The translations under genes and the position numbers were made by a program. From the NCBI GenBank assembly GCA_963513935.1, contig OY740769.1, positions 70,883,712 through 70,947,711 on the forward strand: DNA of 64,000 bases. Direction: 5' to 3'. Each line of letters begins with the position of its first letter. Position 1 is the first letter of the stretch. Positions 12,047-25,429 of this stretch are shown in pieces. The notes under the pieces are model-generated. The model saw only the letters and a program-made list of their open reading frames with translations, ran no database searches and was not told where the DNA came from. The DNA comes from Aphrophora alni (Eukaryota > Arthropoda > Insecta > Hemiptera > Aphrophoridae).

Positions 12047-15000
12047 TCTTAAATGTAGAATATATCTGATTGTAAAATTTGATGCCCTTTCCAGCAGAGT
12101 AAGCCTGTGAATCGGGTACAAAATTGCTTCCCTGTTCCTTGTGCCATAATTGTGGTGCTCACAATTTTCTGTAATTAACTGCTTGTGCACAAAACATAAG
12201 ACTTCAAACAAATAAAGAGATGGAAACGTTAAAATTTTGAAATCTTTAAATACTCCTTTACAAGAGTAAAATTTAGGTTTATTTATTTTATCTTACATGA
12301 TGTAAGATATTTTTTATCTTTATATTACCTATTTTATTTTAGCTATCTTTATATAATATAGTTGAAGGTCCACAGTACGAATCCTATATTGTAATTATTA
12401 ACTGTTTAAAAATATTAAACAATTAAATAAAAAGGTTCTTGAGAAATTCCAATTTTACATAATATCAGATTTTTAATAAGTTTTAATAAAATTTATTTAA
12501 TTTTAGTCTCTCCAGTTTTATACAAAGCTTATGGTAATTTTCACAAAAATTATAAGACTTGAATTATAGTTGCCAAAAACTAAATTTTAAAAAATTGACT
12601 CGCGCAAAATTGATTTCTCAAGTAATAGAGATTTATCAATTTTAAAGATTTCAATAACTGTTAACAATATTCTTTTTATGTTTATTTGTGAGTTTACTAA
12701 TAATACTAATTTTTATTTTTTTTGAGACAAACTATGATCAAATCGTGTGTCAAAGAAATTACAGTTATTCAATTTTAATTTAATTTTTTTTATTTATTTT
12801 TTTTTTTACAGCAAATTTTTTAGTCTATATGTGAACATATATTTGCAAGTGTGTGTGATAGAAATGTGTGTATTGTTTCTTTAAAATTAAAATCCCTTGT
12901 CTAAAGATGTCAACAAATAGTGCTTACAAATGTTTATTTGGGTGTCTGATCTCATGTTGGTGTAGGGGCTATGTTTTCAATCTTCTCTGTAGCAATTTAA
13001 AACTTTGGATTTATCAAACTTTTTGGAATCAGTTTGTTTGGATTTCAAAAATTCTTACATATTATTTACCAAATTAAATGGTTTTTAATAATTTTACATT
13101 TCTAAAAATACATTAAAATTTAACCAAAATAAATAACCAAATGTTTATAAATCCAAATTGTGGAAATGAAGGACAGTTAAATACTCCAGGAATGAAAATT
13201 GGGATAAAACTACCATCTGGGAACTCTTCAGTTTACATTATTATGTACTAATATTGCAGTTTCAAACACTGCCTTGTACAAAATTTGATTGCAGTTACAG
13301 GTAAGTAGTCAACATGTTTTGGTTTTTTATTTACAGTCGTGTCTGTCATCGAAAAGTATTGAAAGTCTTTAATGAAGATTTCTACAATAAATAAAACTAA
13401 AATTACAATGTTTTCTTGTTCAGATAGTTGTGGCTATAGTTACTGAACATATAAGGTTGCCGGCAGAGAAATTACCTCGGTGAATGTATATAGTGCTGCA
13501 TTCATATGGTCCACAAAGCTAATACCAAGAACTTAAGACTATTATTCTAAAACAGACTAACAATAAAATAATTTAACTTAACTTTTCATGACGTTTTTGA
13601 AGCAAAGTGTCTTATTACTAACGAGCTTTTGATTAAAAAGTACGTAGTTAGACATAGAGTACAGCAATTGCTGCTATTCCCTTAAGGAACTTCACTACCA
13701 GTTGTCTTACAACCATTGAGTAACCTAATTATCTTATTATGTTACCACTGCAAAATAAATTTTCTCCACTTGAGCTTTGTGGATTATGTCGATAGTTAAG
13801 TTAGAAATAATAAATATTTATACAAAATTAAATTATTATAAATATAACCGTGTCTACAAACTGGAAAAATCTAAAAAAAAGCTAGAATTTTAAGTAGTTT
13901 GGAATATTTAGGATAAATAAAGAAATTTCGTTGATAAAGTGGGAAAGTGAAGGGTTTTTTAAAATTACAAGACAAAATGTGCCGAAGATTTTTATTTGTT
14001 GAAGTGAATACTACATTGTAGTATAACAAAAGTATATTAAAAAAAATATTGGTAATTGTTAAACTAAACCGAGTTAAGCCAGTTTATCCTTGCTCATAGT
14101 TGCAATTCAGCTCGGTCCTGTTGTGATGTTATAGTAAGAGGAAGAATGTTGACACACAATTAATTGTTGTATGTGATATGCTATAGCCTTTGTTCATAAA
14201 ATTGATGCATAACTAATTAAATTATTCGCAGGAATGATCAGTGATTATAATTATATGTTCCTTCACAAAATTTAAGTAATTGTAAAAGAAAAAAACAATT
14301 TAGTGTCTTGCAGTTAATTCTTAGATTAAATCCTTGGATTTAATTTAATTCTTACATAATAGTGACTAAAAATGTCCATCATGATTTATTTCAATCGTTA
14401 GTCATAAGAATAATAGAAAATCAACCAAATATTATTTGAATTCATTTTTGTAGCTGTAAATATATTAAAAAATTTAGCATTAAAAGTCTTTCTTGCTGTA
14501 TATGTTCATTAAGTGTAAAAATAAAGTTTTCTTCTATCTCTTGTTCCCAGGAAGAAGTCGGAAATTCCAGTATCTAGTATTAGTAGATGCTCTGTATAAT
14601 AATAAAAACATTTACTTTGAATTTAGAACTGCTAAACTATATTGATTTCAAAAAGTACTGTTTCCTTTCATTTTGCCACAACTAAAAAAATAAAAATAAT
14701 AATATTGCTGATTTTGCTGGTGGTATGAGACAATATACAAAACAACATTTCCTACACATATACCACGCTAAAACCTAACATATATTACTAATTACCTGTA
14801 CTTGTGGCTTTATCCACTTGAAAGTTGGGCTAATTATTCAAGCATATTAAGGAATATTCTATGAGCATGTTATTTATAAGAAATTTTCCTTTTATCTTTG
14901 TATAGAAAGTACAAAATAGTTAGACCCTCTATAAACAACTATAAAAGAAGAAAAATTCTTAAAGATCACATGAATGCGAGTGGTAAACATCTCTATCAAT

Positions 15001-15997
15001 CGCAGCGATTATCAACTGAATAATGACTCCACTTTTTTCATAAATGATGGAAAATCTTCATAGGCAATTGATCACCACCTCTTTATAGCTATTCTGTATT
15101 TTCTATTATTCAGCAGCAAAAAATTGTTATAACTCGTGAATTACTGAATCGATTTATAATACGTTCTCAGTTTTAAATTAGCATTCAAATTATATACCAT
15201 CCTTGTCATGGACAAAATATAAGTTGTTGCGGAAATTTTGAAGAAAAAAAGTTTAAAAAGACTAGAAGATAAAATGGTTTGTATTAGACAATTTACAATA
15301 AATTAAAGTTTATTTTGGTGCCAGTCTAAGTTCAGCATGGTGCCAAGTGCTATGAAAACTCAACAAACTGAATTATAGGTATTGAAAACAATCTTAATAT
15401 TTATGTCTCATAGCATGAATACATAAAGTAATTTTTTTGAGAAGGATAACAACCACAATTTGTTATGCTATAATTATCAAATTTTGATTAAAAGTGAACG
15501 TAAAATTTTTAATAAGGAATTAAATGTTTGAAGACATTCATTTTTCTATTTAAAATAGCACCACCTTATTTTGGTATAAACAAAACTCTTATTAAAAAAA
15601 AGAAGATTTTAATGAAACTTTGTTGCTACAAAAGATAGTTGAAATTTATCGATGCAAGTGTTGGGTTTTGAAATTGATTTATAAACAGTGGACAATTAAT
15701 GTAGACAAGATATCTTTTGTTATTCGTTCTTTCCATTAGATCCTTTTCATTTTTCTCTGTTTGATGGTTGTGTTCTTCAAAAACTGATTCTGTTGTAGCT
15801 TAATTCAAAAAATGTCTCGTCAACAATCAAAATTATAAAAAAAAACAGTAATACATAAATAAATAAAAAAATTTCTGAATAAACTGAAGATAATTTAAAA
15901 TCCCTTTTTCCGTTCATATTAAAATCCACCATTAAAAATCTTTAAATTCTTTCAACATTTGAGTCTAGAAACATTCTTAAATGAAATTTGTTTACAG
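12047..15997. other. Intron sequence, nothing recognised
   Basis: The remaining 4 kb of the first full PAXBP1 intron. AT-rich, with long A/T tracts. No exon, RNA gene or clear transposon end was recognised. It ends in the acceptor TTTACAG before 15998. Confidence 0.5.
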
Positions 15998-16121
15998 GTG
16001 GTGATTTTGGTAGCATTAGAGCAACGCATATTGAGCCTATACCAGCGTAGAGCTACAGAACTCATCACTAGACGAAGGCAGGATATTAAGGATCAGGCAG
16101 ACGAGCTGGCACTAACTTCTA
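15998..16121 (+). CDS. PAXBP1: PAXBP1/GCFC1 homologue, internal exon
   Basis: Encodes VVILVALEQRILSLYQRRA and then TELITRRRQDIKDQADEL, ending ALTS plus one base. It continues directly from LVECLDEK of the previous exon in phase 0. The LYxxRAxxLxxRRxxDIKDxxxE pattern is the conserved coiled-coil segment of PAXBP1 proteins. I chose the donor TCTA|GTCAGT because it leaves one base (A) that is completed by AG at the start of the next exon and keeps the frame; reading further meets a TAA six bases later. The donor is weaker than the others in this gene, so this boundary is the least certain. Confidence 0.75.
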
Positions 16122-18076
16122 GTCAGTAAACTTGCACAATTAAAACATGTTGGACAGCTTTGCCATTGTAATTGAATGCTGATAAAAATATTTGCTTACC
16201 AAATTATACAGCTCGTTTAGAAAATAAGATTAGTTGCGAAAAGAATTTAAAAAACTAAAATTGTTCTGAGAAAATGTGTAAATATTTTTTTTTTACTTGG
16301 CCATCAGAATTTTAAAAGCAAAAAAATTCTGTTGTATGTTGCCCGCTGAGAGCCAATTTTTATGTGACTTCTAAAACCAAATATTATATTTTTAATTTCC
16401 TCTAACAGAATAATTTTATGAATCCAATTTAAAATATCTTATTTTGCTAAGTATAGGTTTGGCAATCCCGAGGAAACCTAGTTGTATCTAAATCTTTTTC
16501 ATATAGTTTTGGATAGATCTTTTTTCCCCCTATCAGGTCTCATTTGACCAATTTGTGTTCTTTTCTGACCCTAACAAGGGTTCGAGAGTTCTTTATTTTA
16601 TTTGTTTTTTCTTTCTTTTTTATGAAGTGATGATATTTAAAGAGGTTTTTGGTCTTTAAACAACAAGAAAAACCAGTACCATATTTTTTAACAGCTACTT
16701 TTTTGAAACGAATTGGTTTCCATTAAATAATTTACAGAGTTGATAAATTAGTAACAAAAATGTCACATGTATTAACCCTAAACCATGTTCTTATTTTCTA
16801 ATTAAATTTATTGGTTTACTAACAAATAATTTGTCTATGAATATATCTAGTTAGTAAATTGTTATTAATATATTAACTGTTAGCATTAAAATAATTTCAA
16901 TATCCATTTGATTAAAGAAGAAACCAAATTTTTTTGAATCAAAGTTTTGTTAATATGACTACTTCAGCTAGTCCACATATTGTTTAAATCATTTCTGATA
17001 AAAAGTAGTAACATATTTAGGGATAGAAGACCAATACAAATGTTTAAAAAGTGATAGTTATACTAATTTGTCTGCTTAAAAAACTTTTTACAAAAAAATA
17101 ACTTAGGAAACTATACAGGATCTGGGACAGATATTTATTTATAAGGGCAGGTTGAACAATGTTCAAGGCATCATGTTCTTCAAATTTTAATTTCAAAAAT
17201 ATAAATGTAGAGTAAGAAAATTCAAAATATGTCGTTAATGCTTTTGTATGAATGTTGTTGCTTCAATAACCAAATGACAGTATAACAAATTATAGATGGG
17301 CAGGTTTAATAATAGAGTTATAAATCCATCTCTGAAATTATAAATCATTAAAGTATCATATTTGGTACCTCATTATTAATAAAAGGAAAAAAAAATTGTA
17401 AATAAGAACTAACAGAAAATTCAATTATCAAACAAATTTTATATCTTGGTGAATCATATGCTCTAAATTAAATAAATGCTTGATGCAAATCATCCATCTT
17501 TAATTTGACACAAATAAGTTTTAATATTATGAAGTATTCTTTAATGTGTTTATAAATGGTGTCTGTTAAAAATATATGTATGAATAGCTTATTTTGCTTT
17601 AGTGTCTACGATTTGATACCTCTCATAATACTATACTTTAGAACTTATAACAATACATAATAATATCAAAGAAATATTATTATAAATAAGGGGGCTATCA
17701 TTATGAAAAGGTATTTTAACACAGTAATTTAGAAATTATACTTAAACAAATAATAAGCATAATTAATACTTACTTGTTTGTGCGGATATCCACAGTTGAT
17801 AGGCATCGTATATAGCCGCAGCAAGAGCCAAAATTGTTTACTCTTCAAATGTCTTCTATCTTGTTAAGGATAATTAATAAGCAAACCAAAATTCATGAAA
17901 TAAAATAGCTATGAATGAAGAAGCCTATTACAGTTATATTTGAGTTATCTACATCAGTGTATTTATATTTTTTAATTATTCTAAAAACTTTAATTTAAAA
18001 AAACATGTTTTGTTTAATAAACTTTTGTTTTTAGGTCTACATAAATTTTAACGGTTTTTTTCTGTTGTATTTTTAG
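16122..18076. other. PAXBP1 intron, nothing recognised
   Basis: A 1,955-bp AT-rich intron that starts GTCAGT and ends TTTTTAG. No transposon, RNA gene or other structure was recognised in it. Confidence 0.5.
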
Positions 18077-18253
18077 AGAACATCCTACAGAAACGGGATG
18101 ACATACAAGTGAGACGAGCAGCAGAGCGAGAAGGGCGTAGAATTCGTAGAATGAAAGCGAGGGAAGCAAGGATGACAACAAAACATATAGACGGCATGAG
18201 CAGTGATGATGAAGTTACTGAGATGGAAGCGTCATCTTTTAGAAATGTTAAAG
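18077..18253 (+). CDS. PAXBP1: PAXBP1/GCFC1 homologue, internal exon
   Basis: Encodes NILQKRDDIQVRRAAEREGR, then RIRRMKAREARMTTK, HIDGMSSDDEVTEME and ASSFRNVK. The very basic RRAAEREGRRIRRMKAREAR run followed by the acidic GMSSDDE motif is characteristic of PAXBP1; the basic run could serve in nuclear localisation or nucleic-acid contact (inference), and the SSDDE serines would suit casein kinase 2 (inference). The acceptor is TTTTTAG and the donor AAAG|GTATTT. It enters in phase 1 and leaves in phase 1. An alternative entry one codon away is possible but would break the frame with the flanking exons. Confidence 0.85.
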
Positions 18254-19351
18254 GTATTTGAAATCAGACTTTTTAAATTTCATAAGTAAATTTATGAAGC
18301 ATTTTAGTACAATTGTTTACATTTATATTGGAGATAGACTACAGGAGATATTTTTGATTAGTTCTTATTTTTAACTTGCTTACTTGAATTAGGGAGATTT
18401 TTATTTTGAGTGATATACTAATAAACTATTGTTTCAAAATTTATCCCTGCTTTCCTATCTAGCTTTTGCTGTACTCATGTCACCTTCTATTATGAGGCTA
18501 CAAGTATTTAGTTAGTTCAACCATATGTGCTTAATGAAACTGACAGACTGTTGACTATCATTAGTTATTAATATTATATTATAAATGTCGGTGTTCACAT
18601 ATTTGCAATTACTTATTTTATAACCTACATATATTTCAAACTAAAAAATTATTTAAAATGTAAATATTATGAGTGTCGTTAAAATTGGTCACTAATACAA
18701 ATTGTTAAATTATAGGTTGTTTTTTAATTTTATAGGAATATACATATGAGTAAACTCAAGTAGATAACAAAACTATATCAAATTCAACTTCCAAAATACA
18801 TTTATATCATGAGTTTATTTAAAAATGGATGATAATACAAAATTTGATAAAAATATTAGGGCTTATCCCAATCCCAATATTTAGGAGATGTCCACCAAAG
18901 GATCTTGCATCTTTCATAAAACCACTCATTCTCGAGAAATTTTGTGACTAATGTCTTTTCACCTTCCTCCTATTTTTACCTCAAATTTTTAACATAATTT
19001 AGTTTAATTATGTTTCTATGATCCCTATTTCTCATTGAACTTACAATTTGGTGTTTTAATAATCTTCCCTTGGTAAGATAATACAAAACAATAATATCAC
19101 AGGAGATCATTCTGAAATTGCTTGAAATGTATTCTCAAGAGCTTAAAATAATTATAGTTTTAATAAGTATCATCTTTATGACTATCACCTGGTAAACATA
19201 GTTTCATATCCTATAGACTTATATTTTGATACATTTCTAATAAAATGAATTAAAAAACTAAGAAATTGCATCAATAAAAGTAATTTTTTTAATTGTTGTT
19301 CTAGATTTAGTTATAATATATATTTCCATTATGATTAATCAGAACATTGTA
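18254..19351. other. PAXBP1 intron sequence, nothing recognised
   Basis: The first 1.1 kb of the 4.7 kb intron 18254-22909. AT-rich, no structure recognised. Confidence 0.5.
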
Positions 19352-20145
19352 CAGTAGAACCCCTCTTAACCGGTCTAGTCGGGACTGACACTCGGGCCGG
19401 TTGCCCGTTTGGCCGGTTAATCCGAGGTTCCCGTGAAAAATCGGGTTTCGTTCAAAAAAAGCTTATTTAATCAGGTAGCGCTAAGAATTATGCCATTAAG
19501 ATGTTATTGCAACTCATTTTATTTTACATAAGTGTATCGTATATATTATGTTATGTATATTATACATCAAACATGAAAAAATTAAACACTACAAAGCTTT
19601 TTTACAGATTCCCCTCTGTCAAGTCTTTTGACACATTTAACCGCGTCTCAAACGAAACCAACACACGCTTCCGTTTTCGTAACTCCCTCATTTTTATTTA
19701 CTGTATATACTGTACGTATCATAACCAGTCAAAGACAAGAAGAAAACTGAAAAGAAATGTTATATTTTCCATAATGATTCGTGGAAAAAAAGCGGCCTAT
19801 CAAACGTTTTTGTGGTGTATGTCTGCTATACCGACGGGTACCAATGCCGCGGTGTTTTATGCCGCCGACAATGGGATACCGCTATCGACAAAATCGTTTG
19901 ACTCGCCGCTGCTTTGGTGCCGTGGTGTTTTTACGCCGCCGACAATGGGATACCGCTATTGACAAAATCATTTGACTCGCCGCTGCTTTGGTGCCGCCGA
20001 CAATGGGATACAGCTATCGACAAAGTCGTTTGAATCGCCGCCGCTTTGGTGTTTCAATTACAATTTATTTTCGGAAACTCTCATCCAACCAGTACACTAT
20101 GATATAGGCCGGTTAATCCGAGGCTGGTTAACAGAGATTCTACTG
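19352..20145 (-). mobile_element. Pogo/Tigger-type deletion derivative, relative of the 11.3 kb copy
   Basis: A 794-bp element between TA at 19350-19351 and TA at 20146-20147. The left end starts CAGTAGAACCCCTCTTAACC; the right end, read inward, starts CAGTAGAATCTCTGTTAACC. Inside are GGCCGGTTAATCCGAGG motifs near both ends, the same GC-rich 75-bp repeat type (19850-20050) and the same helix-turn-helix start in reverse orientation. The terminal sequences differ from the 11.3 kb copy although the internal parts match, so the two have different ends around a shared core. Confidence 0.8.
19602..19691 (-). pseudogene. Helix-turn-helix start of pogo/Tigger transposase, frameshifted
   Basis: Reads MRELRKRKRVLVSFETRLNV and then goes out of frame (SKDLTEGNL, stop at 19602). 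Compared with the relative at 11761, where the text after RLNV is LKRLDRGES, the underlying DNA is nearly the same but one base is missing near 19625. This is a clear single-base frameshift. The rest of the transposase is deleted. Confidence 0.7.
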
Positions 20146-20147
20146 TA

Positions 20148-21280
20148 ATTAGTTAGTTTGCTGTATTTTTTAGTAAATTAGCATAATTTACTACATTTTA
20201 TATGGGAAAAAAAGAACTCCAAGCATTTCAGTTGAGAATCTTTGGATCGAATAAGTAAATCTTTCTAATCGGTAGAACGTAACAGAAGTTTTGTGTTGCT
20301 TATATCTTAAACATGGCTTGAAATCAGATTGAAATGTCAACTAAATATTATATAATCTTTATATGACCATTCACGATGTTTTCGAAACCAAATTTAATAA
20401 ATCACCAGGAAAGGTAATGTTATGGAAATCTCATGTTCTACGAATCTGAAGTTATGGGAGTCCCATATTCTTTTCCAGTAAAAATGAATATAGTCGAAAT
20501 GTTTACCGATCGTTTCAATTATGATTATAAAGTAGTTATGGATATGAATTTAATTGCTGTTAATTAAATTATTATATTTATTAATCAGTAACGTTTAAAT
20601 CCTCTTGTTGCTAATAATTTGAACTCAAGTACGAAACATGCTTATACTTATACCTATGTATGTGCATTGGAATCTGTCTCAACTGTGGAGCAATGAAACC
20701 TAAAGGACAGTCAGAGAAGCGGTGAACAATTTCTATGTCCTTACAAGTCCAATCTGGTTCAGTTTTAAAGCAATGGCAGTGATAGTATTCCTATCCTTAC
20801 ATTCATGTTCACAGTTGAGTGGAGGAGCATTTGCTGAATGACAATGATTTTTTAATAATATTAATATTTTATGTATATATGTTTGATGTATGTTGGATAG
20901 AGAATTCAAAGAAGTGTTGTTGGCTTCAGTTCCGATTTCCAAAACTTCAGAATAAATATCGTACGGAATAATCTTTCCAAATGTCTACACAGTCTACTAG
21001 CCTTGTAGAACTGTTTGATCCTTCCATATAAATATTCATATTAATCCGTGCACTCTGGATATGTACTAGCCTATATCAACAAACAACAGTGTGAAAAATT
21101 AAAAGAAATTTAAATGATTTATAACTATTTCATTCGTCTTTTTATTGTTATATCAGTAATTTCGGAATATTTAACAAAATATAATTTAATACTTTATATC
21201 AAATTCATACAATTAATAATATGTAAAATGATAACTATATATTTTTTATCCTATTTTATCCCTACCCATATTTATTGTTC
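20148..21280. other. PAXBP1 intron sequence, no gene recognised
   Basis: Mostly featureless. Near 20733-20850 on the minus strand there is a short open stretch with CHSANAPPLNCEHECKD. It has the look of an old repeat-borne coding remnant, but I do not recognise the family. Confidence 0.35.
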
Positions 21281-21289
21281 ACCAGCCTG

Positions 21290-22520
21290 AGTGACAACTT
21301 TTCAGTGACGCTATCTGACATGAAAAATTTGGAGTCCCACAGGTCACTAGTAAAAAACTAATGGTATGTAGACGAGGGGTGGCTCTAAAATAATCTGATA
21401 ATTGAGAGACGTTTACACAATGAAAATATTATCCCTTTTAAAGTACTTTCCTTCCGGACCTACACTGCTTCAAGTGAATCTCTCACTAGTGGAGGAAATG
21501 CTGAAAGTGAAGTGGAATCATCTTTGAAAGCTTCTTCATGAGCTACATTGCTTTTGTCCGGACTACATCTGCAGATTTGAAATGAGTTCTTTTTTTAATG
21601 CAGACTTGATCATTGGAAACAAAAAACAATCTAAATCAAATGAGTATAGTGGATGTTCAACATGGGGAATCTCTATTTTCAACAAAATGTATTAATAAAT
21701 AGTGTTTTATGCGTCAGCTGTTCTTCTAAATTTCAGGTATTTTTCATTTTACCCGTTCATGAAGGGCTGTCAACGCCTATTTATAGAAGACCTGATTAAC
21801 TGTAGTTTGACCTTCAAGCATTTATTCAACATGAACTTGCATACTGCAAAACAAATTATCAGCGTGTGAAATTTGGACTTATTGATCTGTATTTTCTTTT
21901 GTCTTGGTGAGCTGGGAGCCTTCCAATACATATGAATTGTGGTTAGTTTCTTGGTTGTACTGAAAAAACAATTATTCATCACAAATTATTACGGTAATAA
22001 AAAGTTGCGATAATTTTCAACGGTTTTCAGGTTATCAGTACCAATTTTATTCAAGTTTCCTTCTGCTCAGAAGTTTCCTTCTTGGCCCCATCTTCGAGCA
22101 CACTTTTTTATACTAAAATATTTGTGAATAATTTATCAGTTGTTTTGTTAATGTTAGCCAATTCAGCAACAGCTCGAATGTTCAGGCGATAATTTTTTAA
22201 GCAATTTCACCGACTTTTTGAATGTTAGCGTCTGTTTTTTATGTGTGAAGACAGCAGGGCGCATGTTGTCTTCAATCATTTCCCTTGTCTTTCTAATTTT
22301 TTAAACTAATTGATAATTTAAGTTATATGATAAACACCCATCATGATAAACTTCCTTCCAGGAATGGTATGTTTCTGTAGAGGATATTGTAAGTTTTATG
22401 ACATTTCATATTGACATGTTACTATACAATAAACGGTGAATGTTATTCCTGTGGAGCTCAAATTGTACTGTCGCTTTGAACAAAGTTTTTTGGCGAACTT
22501 TTGATTGCACATCCTTTAAA
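21290..22520 (-). mobile_element. Dead mariner-like element
   Basis: A minus-strand mariner transposase remnant. The clearest piece is at 21770-21982: TTIHMYWKAPSSPRQKK, matching the region just after the first catalytic Asp in mariner transposases, followed by a diverged KSKFHTLIICFAVCKF where members have a strand ending in F(D/N)SKG. Toward the C-terminus, near 21430-21480, the frame gives GRKVL/KG pieces like the GEYFEGD-type tail. The reading frame is broken many times and I could not define clean terminal repeats, so the element limits are approximate. It lies just upstream of the PAXBP1 exon at 22910, but shows no sign of having contributed to it. Confidence 0.6.
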
Positions 22521-22909
22521 ATATAACAGTAGATGGAGGGAAGAGCAATAGTCAATGCCCATTCTGCTCGCTGTTGCCAAGTCACAAGGAAGTGGCAAGA
22601 AATCGGTCCAATTATTTAATAGTTCCAAATCACATCATCCATCATACAGTTATTGGGTTCTTTGTGTTTAACTTTACAATAAGGATGGATGTTGATGGAC
22701 AAGAGATTTGTCTCAGTTCTCATAATAAAATATATGTTGTTAAATTTTCTGGACAACTATTTGTAATTCATCTTTTATTCCTACATTGTTTAAACTTATG
22801 TAACTTATAGAATTTTCTATGGTATACCATACTACTACAGTACTATACAGCAGTTATGTAATATAATTAGACTACTAATTAATGAATTATTCAATTTTTT
22901 AAATTTCAG

Positions 22910-23112
22910 ATCAAGTGGAACAAGATGCTCGTCATGTCTTTGAAGATGCATTGGATGAATTCTCAACAATTAGAGGTGTGCTTCAGCGTTTTGATAACTG
23001 GAAGAAGAATGATATAGACGCTTATACAGAAGCTTATGTTAATATTTGTTTACCAAAGGTGTTAGGTCCTTTAATTCGACTCCAAATACTCACTTGGAGT
23101 CCTTTTATACAG
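22910..23112 (+). CDS. PAXBP1: PAXBP1/GCFC1 homologue, internal exon (start of GCFC domain)
   Basis: Encodes DQVEQDARHVFEDALDEFST, then IRGVLQRFDNWKKNDIDAYT and EAYVNICLPKVLGPLIRLQI ending LTWSPFIQ. FEDxLxxF, YxxAYxxxCLPKxxxPLIRLQxLTW is the hallmark of the GCFC domain (the family named after GC-rich sequence DNA-binding factor). The acceptor is AATTTCAG and the donor CAG|GTTAGT. The first codon joins the G left by the preceding exon (phase 1), and the exon ends in phase 0. It is the most clearly recognisable exon of the gene. Confidence 0.9.
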
Positions 23113-23686
23113 GTTAGTTATGTGTGTGTTTGTTACGACTGCACATCTCCATCGGCAAACTTAATACAAAAATGGTGAAAGATATTGCAAAGTTTTCACA
23201 TACACACACATTCATTCAACCTCAATTTCATTAAAAAATGTTTACTCGCTCCCTCTCTTAATATGCTAGTTGTAATAATTTTAGTATAAATAGAGCAAAA
23301 ACTCAAGCAAGAACTATTTTTTCAATCATCCCAGGTGGCATCTTGGATTAAAGAACAGATCAACGATTGGTTTAAATAATTTTGTTTATATTAGACTTTA
23401 TTTTTTAAACTGCCATTTTATCACTTTTCCATTTAAATATGTCGAGTCCTTCCTCCATATTTGGTGTTGGTATAAGAAAAATTCCCTTATTCAATTAAAA
23501 ATGGTTATCTAAGAATTTAAAAATAAATCGACGGTCCATTTATAAATAGATTATGCCTATATTCCTTGGGCACAATATATGTTTTTTGTACATAGTCATA
23601 TAATTCAGCGATGTCAAATAAAAACAAATAATAATAATTGTTGTTAGTTTCGATTAGTCATATTGTGCAATGATTTTATGTTATAG
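23113..23686. other. Short PAXBP1 intron
   Basis: A 574-bp intron, the only short one in the window, starting GTTAGT and ending TTATAG. No insertion was seen in it. Confidence 0.8.
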
Positions 23687-23837
23687 GGTGGAGTAGATTT
23701 AGAAAGAACTCGATGGAATCATAGTCTTCTTGTATTTAGTTTGAGAGAAACCGAGACAGAAGAGGGTCTGAGAACTGATCCAGACGTACAGCTAGTTCCT
23801 CGAGCTGTAGAGAAAATTATTCTGCCTAAACTTGATC
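23687..23837 (+). CDS. PAXBP1: PAXBP1/GCFC1 homologue, internal exon (GCFC domain)
   Basis: Encodes GGVDLERTRWNHSLLVFSLR, then ETETEEGLRTDPDVQLVPRA and VEKIILPKLD. The acidic ETETEEG loop followed by LVPRAVEKIILPKLD matches the family pattern in which a variable acidic loop precedes V(P)xxVEKxILPKL. The donor GATC|GTAGGT leaves one base, C, which the AG of the exon at 46457 completes; a donor four bases later would break the frame. The exon begins in phase 0. It is followed by a 22.6 kb intron filled with transposons. Confidence 0.85.
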
Positions 23838-24149
23838 GTAGGTATCAAATTTAAAATTAATTATATAATGTATTCTTCTAGCATAAATTTGAGAAAGCTA
23901 ATGTTATTATGTCTAAACACAAGTTTTCAATTAGAAATTTAGATAACTATTAGTTCATGTGGATCCTTCAAATTCGTATATATTGTATACAATCCAGGGT
24001 GGTCACAGTTCATATTTTTGATCAAGTCTCTCAAAAGATTTACCCTACTCTGAAAGTGTATATGTTTAGGCCTGACAAATTTGTTATATTATTCATTTAA
24101 TTGCAGGTTTTCTTGTTAAATCTGTATTAAGTTAGAGTTTAATAGGGCA
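23838..24149. other. Start of the 22.6 kb PAXBP1 intron, nothing recognised
   Basis: AT-rich with no recognisable element. Confidence 0.5.
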
Positions 24150-24240
24150 CATAGCCTATTAGATTAGATTTTATATGGATAGGAGACACAGACTTACCTT
24201 GAAAAGTGGTCCTTGGTATTACCTAATAGTAGGGATATGC
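24150..24240 (+). repeat. Fragment of a palindromic MITE family (copy at 62.2 kb)
   Basis: Contains CCTATTAGATTAGATTTTAT, GGAGACACAGACTTACCTTG and TCCTTGGTATTACCTAATAG, which is the left arm of the palindromic element at 62160-62506. Only one arm is present. The following 200 bp (to about 24450) has several GAGCCC/TTTCGGAC motifs and may be a second degraded element. Confidence 0.6.
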
Positions 24241-25429
24241 GAGCCCTCAAACTCGAGTTTCGGACAATGACCGTAAAATTATGGAGCCCTCGATTTTTCT
24301 AGCCCTGCTCGAATATTCATGTTTGCCACGATTTTCTGAGCCTGGTTCAATTTTATGAATCAGCACGATTTTCCAATTAGGTCTTGCTTTTAGAGCCCGG
24401 CTTGGTTTCCGAACAAGACGCAAACTGGTGGAATAGTACTGTAATAAACATGATAAAACATGAACTAATTAATTAGAGAAAATCTCAAAATGATATCGGA
24501 AACCTTTATTCCCCTCATGAGAAAAAAAAGAAGTTTTTATTAATATGTGTTGTGAGTTATTAAAGTTATAACAGGATATTACCAGGAGAAAGGAAGTAAG
24601 CTGCCTTAGTGTTGTCCCCACTTGTCAGATTCAATTATGACGACTAAATGTCAACGCCCATCCCTGAAGAGATAGGGAAACCAAAATGTGTCCGTATTGT
24701 AATAGATTTATAAAAACGGCCAAATAAGCCAATCTGATTTCAAAATTATAACTCGTAGATAAATTTAATTTATATGCAATATGTTAAATTTCAAGAAAAC
24801 TGAGAAATTAATCATTCAGGTTGTTTTATCCAGTAGTATTTGTCATTAATTAATATTGTCAAATTGGTTAAAGTGTAGCCTTTTATAAAACCTATAAAAA
24901 ATATCACATGGTGGAGGTGGTATTAAATAATAGACCGTTACATTATTGTCAGAAGGGATGCAATAAAAAGGCATTATCCTCCAGAAAGCAAATAGCCCAG
25001 GTAAAGCAGTGATTGTGGGGGAGAGGTGAGGAGAGATAATAATTATAGGCAGAAAATTAACATTTCTGATTCTACACAAGAAATATAAACACTAAGTAGA
25101 AATCTTTACTTAAGGAATATAAATACATCCTGACATTAATTAGTATGTTTTACCTTTTAAGAAGGTCAAAATTAAGAATCTTGAATTTACTTATTATGTT
25201 GCAACTTGGAAAATTATTAATTAAATGAGCAGATTAAAGTTACCTTTTTGTGTTATGTTGAATTTACTTTATATAAAATATTTGTATGTCAGTAGACTTC
25301 TATGATTCTCAAAACAAAAATAATTATTTAAAAAATATTAAATTTATAAAAAATAATACATTGAATATAATAAATTTTTACATGAATACATAATATTGGA
25401 TTTTCAATGTTAATTAACATTGGTCACCA
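24241..25429. other. Intron sequence, no gene seen
   Basis: AT-rich. Apart from the GAGCCC-rich stretch at 24241-24450 (possibly a MITE end), nothing was recognised. Confidence 0.4.
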
